Shown piece by piece: positions 18,643 through 30,028 of a stretch of 64,000 bases of DNA. Below the pieces are notes generated by a model. It was not told where the DNA came from and did not search any database. It saw only the letters and a program-made list of their open reading frames with translations. Location of the stretch: positions 434,001-498,000 of the forward strand of contig JADJBR010000010.1 in assembly GCA_016703645.1 (NCBI GenBank), in the 5' to 3' direction. This stretch comes from Zoogloea sp. (lineage in GTDB: Bacteria > Pseudomonadota > Gammaproteobacteria > Burkholderiales > Rhodocyclaceae). Every line of letters starts with the position of its first letter. The first letter of the stretch is position 1. The position numbers and the translations under genes are program-made.

Positions 18643-21406
18643 ATGAGCGACACGAACACGAGCGAAGACAAAGACCTCCCCCTCCGCGACGATATCCGCC
18701 TGCTCGGCCGCGTGCTGGGTGACACCGTGCGCGCCCAGGAGGGCGAGGCGGTGTTCGACCTGGTGGAGACCATCCGCCAGAGCTCCATCCGCTTTCGCCG
18801 CCACGAGGATCATGGCGCCCGCCGCGAGCTGGAGGCCACCCTCGACTCCCTGTCCCGCGACCAGACCATCGACGTGGTGCGGGCCTTCAGTTACTTCTCG
18901 CATCTCTGCAACATCGCCGAAGACCAGCATCACATCCGCCGCTCCCGCGCCCACCAGATCGCCGGCTCGGCGCCCCGGGAAGGCAGCCTGGCCCATGCCC
19001 TGCAGCGCGCTTTCGATGCCGGCATGGGCAGCACCGAGCTGGCCGCCTTCTTCGACACGGCCCACGTGGTGCCGGTACTCACCGCCCACCCAACCGAAGT
19101 CCAGCGCAAGAGCATCCTCAACTGCCAGATGGTCATCGCCCGCCTGCTCGACGAGCGCGACCGCATGCAGCTGACACCCGAGGAACAGGACGCCAATTTC
19201 GAAGCCCTGCGCCGCGCCGTGCTGACCCTGTGGCAGACGCGCATGCTGCGCACCGAAAAGCTGTCGGTGATGGACGAGGTGAGCAACGGCCTGTCCTACT
19301 TCGACTACACCTTCCTGCGGGAACTGCCGCGCCTTTACGCGGGCCTCGAAGACCGACTGAGCAGCCGTGACCGGACCTGGGGCGCCATGGAACTGCCCAA
19401 CTTCCTGCGCGTGGGCAGCTGGATCGGCGGCGACCGGGACGGCAACCCCTTCGTCACCGCCGAGATCCTCGAAAAGGCCCTGGCCACCCAGGCCGAAAAG
19501 GTTCTCACCTATTACATGGACGAAGTGCACACCCTTGGCTCGCAGCTTTCGGTGGCCCAGGGTCTGGTCAGCGCATCCGATGCCCTGCTGCGTCTGGCCG
19601 GCGCCTCACCGGATGGCTCGCCCCACCGCAGCGACGAGCCCTACCGCCGCGCACTGACCGGCGTCTATGCCCGCCTCGCCGCCACCTACGCCCAGCTCCT
19701 CGGCCATCAACCCCCGCGCCACGCGGTGGCTGCCGCGGCCCCCCTACACCGGGCCTGACGAGCTGGCCGACGAACTGGAGGTCGTGCACCGTTCCCTCAC
19801 CGCCAACGGCCTCGGTGCCCTGGCCCGGGGGCGTCTGCGCCACCTGCGCCGCGCCGTGTCGGTGTTCGGCTTCCATCTGGCACCCATCGACCTGCGCCAG
19901 AACTCGGATGTCCACGAGCGTGTCGTCGCCGAACTGATCAAGTCCATCGACCCGTCCCGCGACTACCTGGCCCTGGACGAGGCCGGCCGCATCGAAATGC
20001 TGCTCGAGGAGCTGGCCACGCCCCGCCCCCTGGCCTCCCCGTGGATCGACTACTCCGAAGAAAGCCAGGGCGAACTGGCCATCTTCCGGGCCGCCCGCGC
20101 CGCCCACCTGCGCTACGGCAAGGCCGCGGTGCCCAACTGCATCATTTCCAAAACCGACGACGTCTCCGACATCCTCGAGGTGGCCGTGCTGGCCAAGGAA
20201 ACCGGCCTGCTGCGCCCCCTCGAAGGCGCCCTGGACGTGAACATCATCCCGCTGTTCGAGACCATCGGCGACCTGCAGAACGCCGCCGGGGTCATGGACC
20301 GTCTGTTCGCCATCCCGGCCTACATGGCCCTGCTGGCGTCCCGCCGCAAGGAGCAGGAGGTGATGCTCGGCTACTCCGACAGCAACAAGGACGGCGGCTT
20401 CCTCACCTCCGGCTGGGAGCTCTACAAGGCCGAGATCGGCCTGGTGGACACCTTCGCCCGCCACGGTGTGCGCCTGCGCCTGTTCCACGGCCGCGGTGGC
20501 TCCGTGGGCCGCGGCGGCGGCCCCAGCTACCAGGCCATCCTGGCCCAGCCGGGCGGCGCCGTGCAGGGCCAAATCCGCCTCACCGAACAGGGCGAGGTGA
20601 TCGCCTCCAAGTACGCCAACCCGGAAGTCGGCCGGCGCAACCTGGAAGTACTGGCGGCCGCCACCCTGGAAGCCACCCTCTTCGCCCCCCGCGACCCGGC
20701 CCCCCGCCCCGAATACCTGGAGGCCATGGACGAGCTGTCCGAAGCGGCTTTCCAGGCCTACCGCAACCTGGTCTACGAGACCGACGGCTTCGAACAGTAT
20801 TTCTGGGAATCCACCGTGATCTCGGAGATCGCGGCGCTAAACATCGGCAGCCGCCCCGCCTCCCGCAAGAAATCCACCGCCATCGAGGATCTGCGCGCCA
20901 TTCCGTGGGTGTTCAGCTGGGCCCAGTGCCGCATCATGCTGCCGGGCTGGTATGGCTTCGGCTCGGCCGTCCATGCCTACCTGAAGAAGCACGGTGACGC
21001 CGGCCTGGCACGCCTTTCGGCCATGCACAAGGAGTGGTCCTTCTTCGCCACCCTGCTCTCCAACATGGACATGGTGCTGGCCAAGAGCGACATCGCCATC
21101 GCCAGCCGCTATGCCGAACTGGTCAAGGACAGCGCCCTGCGGGAAGCCATCTTCCCGCGCATCGCCAAGGAGCACGCCAGCACCACCGAAATGCTCCTCA
21201 GCATCACCGGACAGGCCGAGCTGCTTGACGCCAACCCCCTGCTAAAGCGCTCCATCCGCAACCGCTTTCCCTACCTCGATCCGCTCAACCACGTGCAGGT
21301 CGAGCTGCTGCACCGCTACCGGGAAGGCCACCAGGACGAGCGCGTCCGGCGCGGCATCCACCTTTCCATCAACGGCATTGCCGCGGGGCTGCGCAACAGC
21401 GGCTGA
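18643..21406 (+). pseudogene. ppc: Phosphoenolpyruvate carboxylase gene with a 1-nt frameshift
   Basis: PEP carboxylase makes oxaloacetate from PEP and bicarbonate to refill the TCA cycle. The two frames together give a full-length protein (about 920 aa): the first carries [13 protein letters not shown] and [11 protein letters not shown], the second [28 protein letters not shown] and the C-terminus [12 protein letters not shown]. The reading frame shifts at a run of six C at 19739-19744. With five C the text reads [14 protein letters not shown] and is continuous; as given, the first frame stops at 19756-19758. All catalytic motifs remain on either side, so either the base is a sequencing error or the gene was inactivated recently. 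The start ATG gives [18 protein letters not shown]. Confidence 0.93.
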
Positions 21407-21433
21407 ACGCCCCCGGTCGACAAGGTGCAACAC

Positions 21434-21470
21434 AGCCGGTGCAGGCTAGCCCCTGCAACCGGCTTTTTTC
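21434..21470 (+). terminator. Rho-independent terminator after ppc
   Basis: AGCCGGTGCAGG ... CCTGCAACCGGCT forms a long stem with one bulged A and a short ctagc-type loop, followed by six T. It separates ppc from ppk2. Confidence 0.8.
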
Positions 21471-21492
21471 TTGCCCCCCGACCGGAGACCCC

Positions 21493-22416
21493 ATGGACAA
21501 TCAGGAAATCGGCGACCTGCACCGTCGCCTGGAACGCGAACTCCTTGACAGCTACGACGAAGAACTCGAGCTGGAACTCGACGACCGTCGTTTCGAGGAA
21601 ATCGGCAGCGGCACCGCCCATCCGCCGACCGACGAAGAGAAGGCCCAGCGCCAGCGCTACTTCAAGGAACTGCTGCGCCTGCAGGGCGAACTGGTGAAAC
21701 TGCAGGATTGGGTGGCCACCACCAAGCACCGGGTGGTGATCCTCTTCGAAGGCCGCGATGCGGCCGGCAAGGGTGGCGTCATCAAGCGCATCACCCAGCG
21801 CCTCAACCCCCGGGTGTGCCGGGTGGTGGCCCTGCCCGCCCCCAACGACCGCGAGCGCACCCAGTGGTACTTCCAGCGCTACGTCCCGCACCTCCCCGCA
21901 GCAGGCGAGATGGTGCTGTTCGACCGCAGCTGGTACAACCGGGCGGGCGTGGAACGGGTCATGGGCTTCTGCTCGGATGAGGATTACGAAGAGTTCTTCC
22001 GCTCGGTGCCCGAGTTCGAGCGCATGCTGGTGCGTTCGGGCATCCAGTTGATCAAGTACTGGTTCTCGATCACCGACGAAGAACAGCACTTCCGCTTCCT
22101 GTCACGCATCCACGACCCTCTGAAGCAATGGAAGCTGAGCCCCATGGACCTCGAATCCCGCGCCCGCTGGGAGAAATACACCGAGGCCAAGGAGATCATG
22201 CTGGAACGCACCCACATCCCCGAAGCGCCATGGTGGATCGTCCAGGCCGACGACAAGAAGGCCGCCCGGCTCAACTGCATCCATCACCTGCTGGGCGAGA
22301 TCCCCTACGCGGAGGTGGAGCGCCCCCTGGTTGATCTGCCGGCCCGCGTTCGAAACCCCGACTACGTGCGCCACGAGGTTCCCCCCGAGATGTTCGTACC
22401 CGACTATTTCCGCTAG
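21493..22416 (+). CDS. ppk2: Polyphosphate kinase 2 (class I-type PPK2)
   Basis: 307-aa P-loop kinase that transfers phosphate between polyphosphate and nucleoside diphosphates. Walker A is GRDAAGKGGVIKR (from about residue 87). The lid/Walker B region shows PAPNDRERTQWYFQRY and DRSWYNRAGVERVMGF, and ISRIHDP-type and WKLSPMD motifs follow. The ATG at 21493 (MDNQEIGDLHRRL) is chosen over an upstream in-frame start inside the ppc terminator. The stop is only 2 bases from the stop of the convergent carbonic-anhydrase-like gene, with no terminator between them. Confidence 0.93.
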   Translation: MDNQEIGDLHRRLERELLDSYDEELELELDDRRFEEIGSGTAHPPTDEEKAQRQRYFKELLRLQGELVKLQDWVATTKHRVVILFEGRDAAGKGGVIKRITQRLNPRVCRVVALPAPNDRERTQWYFQRYVPHLPAAGEMVLFDRSWYNRAGVERVMGFCSDEDYEEFFRSVPEFERMLVRSGIQLIKYWFSITDEEQHFRFLSRIHDPLKQWKLSPMDLESRARWEKYTEAKEIMLERTHIPEAPWWIVQADDKKAARLNCIHHLLGEIPYAEVERPLVDLPARVRNPDYVRHEVPPEMFVPDYFR

Positions 22417-22418
22417 CT

Positions 22419-23477
22419 TCAATCCAGCGCTTCCAGCCCCCGGGTGGCCCAGTTCAGCACGGCCGCATGCACGGTCATCCGGGGGGCCAGATCGGGCAGG
22501 TCGCGGCGGATCACCTCGGCGGCGAAGTGCGCCATGAAGCGCGCCTTCAGCTCGGCCCGGGCCCGGTCCGAGCCGATATCCTGGTAGGGCGAGGACGCCA
22601 GCAGCAGGAAGCCGTCATCCGGAATGCGCCCTTTGTACATGTTGGAAGCGATGATGGCGCCGGCCTTGCTGATGGGGTCGGCAAGATCAGGGCTGTAGGG
22701 GCCGATGATCAGCGCCAGGTTGGGGGCGTGCAGGAAGTCGAAGCCCCGCCCCACGCAGATCATCCACTCCCGGTGCTCGATGTCGAGCTGCCGGTCCAGC
22801 TTGCGCACCTCCGCCACGTGGGCGATGTTGCCCGCCACCAGTCGCGCCAGATCGGCCAGCATCACCCCCGGCATGTCGGGAAACAGGGGTTGCAGGCGCG
22901 CCCGCAGGCTGGCCTCGGTTTCGTCTACCGCCAGGGTGGACACATCCAGGGTGGCACCGCCGGCCCCGTGCAGCACCAGCGCGTCCTCGTCGGTTTCGAA
23001 ACCGCAGACCAGGGGATAAACCGTGGCATGCCCGCGCCCGAACACGTGCTCCACCTGCCCCTTGACCCCGAACACATGGGCGATGGCCTGGTCCGTGTGA
23101 TAGTTGAAGCCGGCACAGCAGCGGTGAGGCTCACCGCGGGAATAGTGGTAGGTAATGAACATCAGCACCCGCTGACCACTGCGCACCCGGTCGTGAACAT
23201 AGTGTTCGAGCACCTCGCCCAGGTGCGGCCAGCCCAGATCGAAGAAGCCCCCCAGGTTGCGGAAGGGCTGGATGATGCCCGGCGGCGTGTTGGTGGCGAT
23301 GGGAATATTGATGCGCCCGTCCATGCACTTGAGCACGGCAATGGCAGTGGGATGTCGCGCCCGGTGACGCTCCCGGGCCATGCTGGCCTCCGGGTCACAG
23401 TAGGCCGCCGAATACCGGCGCGCCACATCGTAAAGCCAGTCGATACGCTCGCCGATGGGCTTCCTGTGGATGCTCAT
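22419..23477 (-). CDS. Carboxysome-shell-carbonic-anhydrase-like (CsoSCA/CsoS3 family) protein
   Basis: 352-aa soluble protein whose conserved core resembles the beta-type carbonic anhydrase fold of CsoSCA. The motif C-M-D-G-R (Cys51, Asp53, Arg55) matches the zinc-Cys plus Asp/Arg dyad of beta carbonic anhydrases. A second patch, ITYHYSRGEPHRCCAGFNYH, offers His111 and Cys120/121 as the other zinc ligands, with a wider His-Cys gap than the usual HxxC, as in CsoSCA. It would interconvert CO2 and bicarbonate. No RuBisCO, shell or other carboxysome gene is in the window. The ATG has a GGGGGAG ribosome site 6 bases upstream. Family assignment is from motif memory, so moderate confidence. Confidence 0.55.
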   Translation of the reverse strand: MSIHRKPIGERIDWLYDVARRYSAAYCDPEASMARERHRARHPTAIAVLKCMDGRINIPIATNTPPGIIQPFRNLGGFFDLGWPHLGEVLEHYVHDRVRSGQRVLMFITYHYSRGEPHRCCAGFNYHTDQAIAHVFGVKGQVEHVFGRGHATVYPLVCGFETDEDALVLHGAGGATLDVSTLAVDETEASLRARLQPLFPDMPGVMLADLARLVAGNIAHVAEVRKLDRQLDIEHREWMICVGRGFDFLHAPNLALIIGPYSPDLADPISKAGAIIASNMYKGRIPDDGFLLLASSPYQDIGSDRARAELKARFMAHFAAEVIRRDLPDLAPRMTVHAAVLNWATRGLEALD

Positions 23478-23566
23478 GGTGTCTCCCCCGTGTTCTTGTA
23501 GGGGAAAGGTGCATCAGCCGTGGGGTAAGGTCAATGGGGCGGTGAGACGACCCGCGGGAACTGATC

Positions 23567-24778
23567 TCAAATGCCCAGCATGTTCCTCACATCGCGGATG
23601 AAGGGTTTGATGTCCTTCAGGCTCCACACGTAGTAGCGCACCGACGGGCGCAGGAAGTCACCGACAAAGCGCAGCACCTCATGCAGCGGACGCACCTGGA
23701 AAGTCCGGTCGCGGATCTGGCCGGGCTGCAACAGGATGCGCCTCAGGCGCTTCAATTCGGTGGCAACCATCCGGCAGCGCAAGGTGTCGTCCTGCGGCGG
23801 CAGGTCGGGCATCCGCCCCTGCCCCTGCAGACTGTAGGCAAGCAAGCCAAACCCGGCCCCGCAGTACATTGCCAGGGGAAAACTGCCCCAGAAACGGCCA
23901 TTCACTTCCATCAGCACGGCACGCCCGCTGGCCGGGTCGTAGCGGTATTCAACCATCGCCACGCCGTCCCAGCCGATGTCCTGCAGCAGGCGGATGGACT
24001 TCTCCTGCAATGGGACGAACTGCTCCAGGGGCACCGCATCGCAGACGCTCGAAAACCCGCCCTCCGGCGGCCACTCGGCGATGCGCAGGTGCTGGAAGCG
24101 CCGTACCGCCTTACCACGGTGCATGAAGAAGAACTGCCCGAGGCCGACCCCCGCACAATACTCCTGGACCAAGGGCCACTGGCCCACTTGCCGGTAGCGC
24201 TCGGCAACCTTCAGGAACTCGTCCGCGGTATAGACGTACTCGGCCTTCACCAGATCGATGCCCTGCGCACCCAGGGCGGCCGCGACGGCATTGGGGTCCG
24301 ACCACTTGAGCACCGCAGGAAAGCGGAAGTCCCGGGCCAGCGCCTCAACCTCCACCCAGTCGGCCGGGCTGGCGCTTCGGGGCACATCAATGCCGACAGC
24401 CTCGGCGGCCTCCAGGGTGCGGGCCTTGTCGAGGACGAGGGCGAAGGCATCCTTTGATGGCAGCAAGGGGGTGATCAGCCCCAGGTGCGCCCGGTTATCA
24501 ATCAGCCAGCTGGTATTGGCCTCGGAAACGGTCAGCAGGTAGCCGCGCCCATAGCGTTCGCCGAAGGAGCGCAGCTCCGCCACCCCCTCGTCCGTGCGGG
24601 GTTGGCGCAGGATTTCCCCATGGGCGAGATAGCGGGACTGCAAACCGATGGCGTTCGCTTCGGTGGCGATGCCGATCACCGGAATGCCGGCCTCGCCCAG
24701 CTCGCGGATCAGGCTCAGTCCGATCTGCGTCTCGATGCCCAGCACGTAGCAGGGGGCCACACTTTGCATGTCAGTCAT
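23567..24778 (-). CDS. ATP-grasp domain protein, substrate unknown
   Basis: 403-aa protein of the carbamoyl-phosphate-synthase-like ATP-grasp group. The N-terminal pre-ATP-grasp domain starts CYVLGIETQIGLSLIRELG. The grasp core includes KDAFALVLDKARTLEAAEAVGIDVP, FPAVLKWSDPNA (ATP Lys), VQEYCAGVGLGQFF, and the metal-binding end VLMEVNGRFWGSFPLA. Such enzymes ligate a carboxylate to an amine or similar nucleophile. The ATG at 24778 overlaps the stop of the acyltransferase gene by 8 bases, so the pair is translationally coupled. It is the last gene of a four-gene set with phosphatase, deacetylase and acyltransferase genes, suggesting modification of a cell-surface sugar or small molecule. Confidence 0.8.
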   Translation of the reverse strand: MTDMQSVAPCYVLGIETQIGLSLIRELGEAGIPVIGIATEANAIGLQSRYLAHGEILRQPRTDEGVAELRSFGERYGRGYLLTVSEANTSWLIDNRAHLGLITPLLPSKDAFALVLDKARTLEAAEAVGIDVPRSASPADWVEVEALARDFRFPAVLKWSDPNAVAAALGAQGIDLVKAEYVYTADEFLKVAERYRQVGQWPLVQEYCAGVGLGQFFFMHRGKAVRRFQHLRIAEWPPEGGFSSVCDAVPLEQFVPLQEKSIRLLQDIGWDGVAMVEYRYDPASGRAVLMEVNGRFWGSFPLAMYCGAGFGLLAYSLQGQGRMPDLPPQDDTLRCRMVATELKRLRRILLQPGQIRDRTFQVRPLHEVLRFVGDFLRPSVRYYVWSLKDIKPFIRDVRNMLGI

Positions 24779-25877
24779 GGCGGGCAACTTCCGCAGATCG
24801 CACCAGGGGAATGCGGGAGATGAGGCGGAACAGGAAATCACGCAGGATGTAGCGCCGGTTCTCGGTGAGGTGCCCCACCACCCCGACGGTCATGAACATC
24901 AGCGCCGTGACGGTCAACCAGAAGCCGGGCCCTTCCGGATCTCCCTGGACGACGGCACCCCAGAACAGAAACAGGGGTTGGTGCAATAGGTAGAGGGTGA
25001 ATGTGTAGTTGGCCACCAAGCGCACCGGCCGCTCGATCAGCAACAAGGACTGTCCATGGTGCGCCAGCACATTGCGCATGCTGGCGAAATTCAGGAACAC
25101 CAGTACACCCAGGATGTAGTCGCCTATGAAAAACTTGGCAAAGGTGAGCTGGCGGTGGTTCTCCTTGCCGATCACGCCCATCAGCCAGTCGGAACACCAC
25201 TCACTGATACCCAAGGCATGGAAGGCCACAATGCCGACGGAAGACAGCACCGCCAGCACCAAGGACACCGAACCCGACCAGTCCTGGGTGGCGCGCCAAC
25301 GGTAGAGCAGCACCCCCAGCCACCACAGGGGGGCAAGGAGCATGAACTTCGGCCCGAGTGCGACGGCGGCGAGCAGTGCTGCGAGGACGCCACGACGTTT
25401 CGGCATGAAGACCACCATGGCAAAGGTCACGTAGTACCAGAACTCGAAACAGATCGACCAGTAGGGAACATTGGAGAAGCTGGTGATGGAGATGAACCAC
25501 ACCTCGTTGATCAGCAACAGGCTGCCGCCGATGCGTGCGACGAACTGGTCGAAGGGGTAGCCGGAATAGATCTCCGGCACCAGTTGACGACCAATGGCAT
25601 CGAGGATCACGGTCAGAATGATGGCCGGCACCGTCACGGAAAACACCCGGGAGATCCGGCTCGCCGCATAGGCCGGCAGCCGGGATTCCTTGGTGTCGGT
25701 GACAAAGGCGATCACGAAGCCCGACAGCACGAAGAAAACGATCACCGAACTGTGACCGTAGTGGCTGGCCGGCAGGATGGCTTCGGAAAGGAAACGCTGA
25801 TTCGAGTGGTAAAGATAGACGAGGAAAGCCGCGGTGAAACGGACGACGTCGAGATAGACCGAGAAAGAGCGGTTCAT
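24771..25877 (-). CDS. Acyltransferase 3 family membrane protein
   Basis: 368-aa integral membrane O-acyltransferase with about ten hydrophobic segments. The N-terminal family motif is LDVVRFTAAFLVYLYHSNQR with the conserved Arg and His, followed by VIVFFVLSGFVIAF. These enzymes acetylate or otherwise acylate exopolysaccharide, O-antigen or other surface sugars using cytoplasmic acyl-CoA. It overlaps the downstream ATP-grasp gene by 8 bases. An 89-base gap separates it from the deacetylase gene upstream. Confidence 0.9.
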   Translation of the reverse strand: MNRSFSVYLDVVRFTAAFLVYLYHSNQRFLSEAILPASHYGHSSVIVFFVLSGFVIAFVTDTKESRLPAYAASRISRVFSVTVPAIILTVILDAIGRQLVPEIYSGYPFDQFVARIGGSLLLINEVWFISITSFSNVPYWSICFEFWYYVTFAMVVFMPKRRGVLAALLAAVALGPKFMLLAPLWWLGVLLYRWRATQDWSGSVSLVLAVLSSVGIVAFHALGISEWCSDWLMGVIGKENHRQLTFAKFFIGDYILGVLVFLNFASMRNVLAHHGQSLLLIERPVRLVANYTFTLYLLHQPLFLFWGAVVQGDPEGPGFWLTVTALMFMTVGVVGHLTENRRYILRDFLFRLISRIPLVRSAEVARHD

Positions 25878-25966
25878 GATGGCATCACAGGAGCATTGAC
25901 CGGATCAGGCTGCCAGCGGCCCTCGCGGCAGGAGAAAAGGCATACAGGCGGCATACCCAGCCCTGC

Positions 25967-26929
25967 TTACCCGAGGATGCGGCGGGCCAGTTGCTCGCCG
26001 TGTCGTTTGAGCGTGGCGCCCACGGAAACCTTTGCCAGCTCGCGCGCTCCATCGGCCCGACGGATCACCGGGGCGGTATCCATGGCCCCAACCCGAAAAC
26101 GCCCTGCATGCGTGCCGAGGTAGTGGCACAAGGCCTCGAAACGACCCACGACGATGCCATCGGGCACACTGCTGCCCTGCCGGAGCATTTCGAAGTTGTG
26201 GGACAGCAGGACGAAGTGCTCGGTACCGGACGCATACGCTGACTCCAAAGCCTCACGCAGCTCCGCAAAGCTGCAGGCACCCAGCTGGGCCGGCCGCAAA
26301 CGCCCGGTACCATCGCGAAAGACCGTCATGGGCAAGATGGCCACGCCTTCGAACGCCTGTGGGCGGGTGAAATCGAGCGTGCCGCGGAGGTCGGGCCCAC
26401 TGTTGGCGGCGACCTCGTTGAGACTGCTGTCAATGCCGATGCCGCAGGCGTGCAGCGCCCGGTAGGTATCCGCATTGCAGGCGAAGCTGCCGGCACGAAA
26501 CGCGCTGACCCCGGTACAGCCGACTTGAGCCAGCAGATCGAGGCCCAGCCGGACCAGCGTGATCTGCTCGTCGAGCGTGTAATAGGCCAGGTGCTGACGC
26601 TTCCTGATGGCCCCCGGAAAAGGGAGGGGCCGCAGCTCATCGGACCATTCGGGATGCAGATGTAGCTGAATGTCGTGGCCGCCACTGCGAATCAGGTCCA
26701 CGATGGTCGCCAGCTTGTCGACACCAAAGCGCGCGGCAAACAATGGCTCGACGAAGAACACCCCTTTGAGACCGTTCTTCGCAAGGATTTCCAGGGTCTT
26801 GGGCAAGGCGTAGTCGCCCTTTGACGAACGACCATAGACATAGCGTTCGAAGCTTGCCGGAAACCGGCCATCGAGGTCGTCCCAGCTACCGCACCAGACC
26901 TCGATATCGAAGCTCAGGTAAACGTTCAT
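25967..26929 (-). CDS. Polysaccharide deacetylase-like (NodB-fold) protein
   Basis: 320-aa carbohydrate-esterase-4-type protein. The start ATG at 26929 gives MNVYLSFDIEVW, where SFDIE replaces the usual TFDD metal motif. The second metal motif is GHDIQLHLHPEW with spaced His residues, and AFRAGSFACN corresponds to the RxPY/RAG motif of the family's polysaccharide branch. A later LLSHNFEML matches the catalytic-His motif. No signal peptide is evident, so it is predicted cytoplasmic. The ATG overlaps the stop of the phosphatase gene (ATGA). Confidence 0.83.
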   Translation of the reverse strand: MNVYLSFDIEVWCGSWDDLDGRFPASFERYVYGRSSKGDYALPKTLEILAKNGLKGVFFVEPLFAARFGVDKLATIVDLIRSGGHDIQLHLHPEWSDELRPLPFPGAIRKRQHLAYYTLDEQITLVRLGLDLLAQVGCTGVSAFRAGSFACNADTYRALHACGIGIDSSLNEVAANSGPDLRGTLDFTRPQAFEGVAILPMTVFRDGTGRLRPAQLGACSFAELREALESAYASGTEHFVLLSHNFEMLRQGSSVPDGIVVGRFEALCHYLGTHAGRFRVGAMDTAPVIRRADGARELAKVSVGATLKRHGEQLARRILG

Positions 26930-27537
26930 GGCGTAAGACAAGGGCTTTCCGCCTGACGCAGTTCCTCGACGAGGTTGACCACCGCCGAATGGATGATCGC
27001 AAAACACGTCCGGAAATACTGGTCGGTGTGCAGGTGCGGATCGTGGATGTGAATCCGGTGAGGGCGCGACCAGTGGCCGAGGAGCGCAACCGCATCGGCC
27101 GGAATCCCGCGGCGCACCAGCTCATGGGCATGACGGACCTCCATGGCCAACAGCAGATCGCCGGGCTGGTAGGCGTAATCCGTGAAGTCGGTTGCGCGGT
27201 GCTCTGCGAGGCTGGCGCCATAAACAGGGGCCGTACTGAGCGCTTTCTCGAAGGCGGGCGCCCCGGTCGTGGTGGACAAGCCGATGGAGACCACTCGCAC
27301 ACCCAACCCTGCCGCCACGGCATGCCCAAAGGCGCTCCGGTTGATATTGCCGAGACACACAAAGACCAGCCGCCGGACCCGCGCGGGCTGGAGCTGGACG
27401 AAAGGCTCCAGACTGCCGCCGACGAAGGCCATCTCACCCAGGACAAACCGCACAAAACCACGGAAGGTGCCAAAACCAACGTCAATCAGTGACGCGATTC
27501 GTCCGGTAAGGCTCGCACGATAGACAAAATTTTCCAC
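26926..27537 (-). CDS. Low-molecular-weight protein-tyrosine-phosphatase-like protein
   Basis: 203-aa protein with a 55-residue N-terminal extension and an LMW-PTP domain. The P-loop is CLGNINRSAFG: catalytic Cys and Arg in C-x5-R spacing are present, but Asn stands where most members have Cys (CxGNxCRS). The acid-loop Asp is in HDPHLHTD near the C-terminus. Such phosphatases often regulate capsule or exopolysaccharide kinases, which agrees with the sugar-modifying neighbours. The GTG at 27537 is my choice of start. The frame is also open to a TTG at 27588, which lacks a ribosome site. The stop overlaps the deacetylase ATG. Confidence 0.75.
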   Translation of the reverse strand: MENFVYRASLTGRIASLIDVGFGTFRGFVRFVLGEMAFVGGSLEPFVQLQPARVRRLVFVCLGNINRSAFGHAVAAGLGVRVVSIGLSTTTGAPAFEKALSTAPVYGASLAEHRATDFTDYAYQPGDLLLAMEVRHAHELVRRGIPADAVALLGHWSRPHRIHIHDPHLHTDQYFRTCFAIIHSAVVNLVEELRQAESPCLTP

Positions 27538-27754
27538 TCTTCCACCACAACCTGGCCAGGAATCCTGGGTGTCGCTGATGCACCCCAAGTCTAGTGCCGC
27601 AGTATTTCAGATTTCGGGAACCGGCCTGGTTGCGACAGTATCGACCAGGGCGAGACAGGGAAAACCCGTCCGGCATCGGGCGCCGATGATAACCGGAAAG
27701 TCCCCCGGCCATCTGTGGAGCAAGTCCGCTTCGACCATCGATCGCCCCGGAGCG

Positions 27755-29965
<2,211 letters not shown>

Positions 29966-30028
29966 GGGGGCGAATTGTACGGGAGCCCTCCTTGGAACAC
30001 CCGTCAAAACGGATGTTCCGCCCATGCC

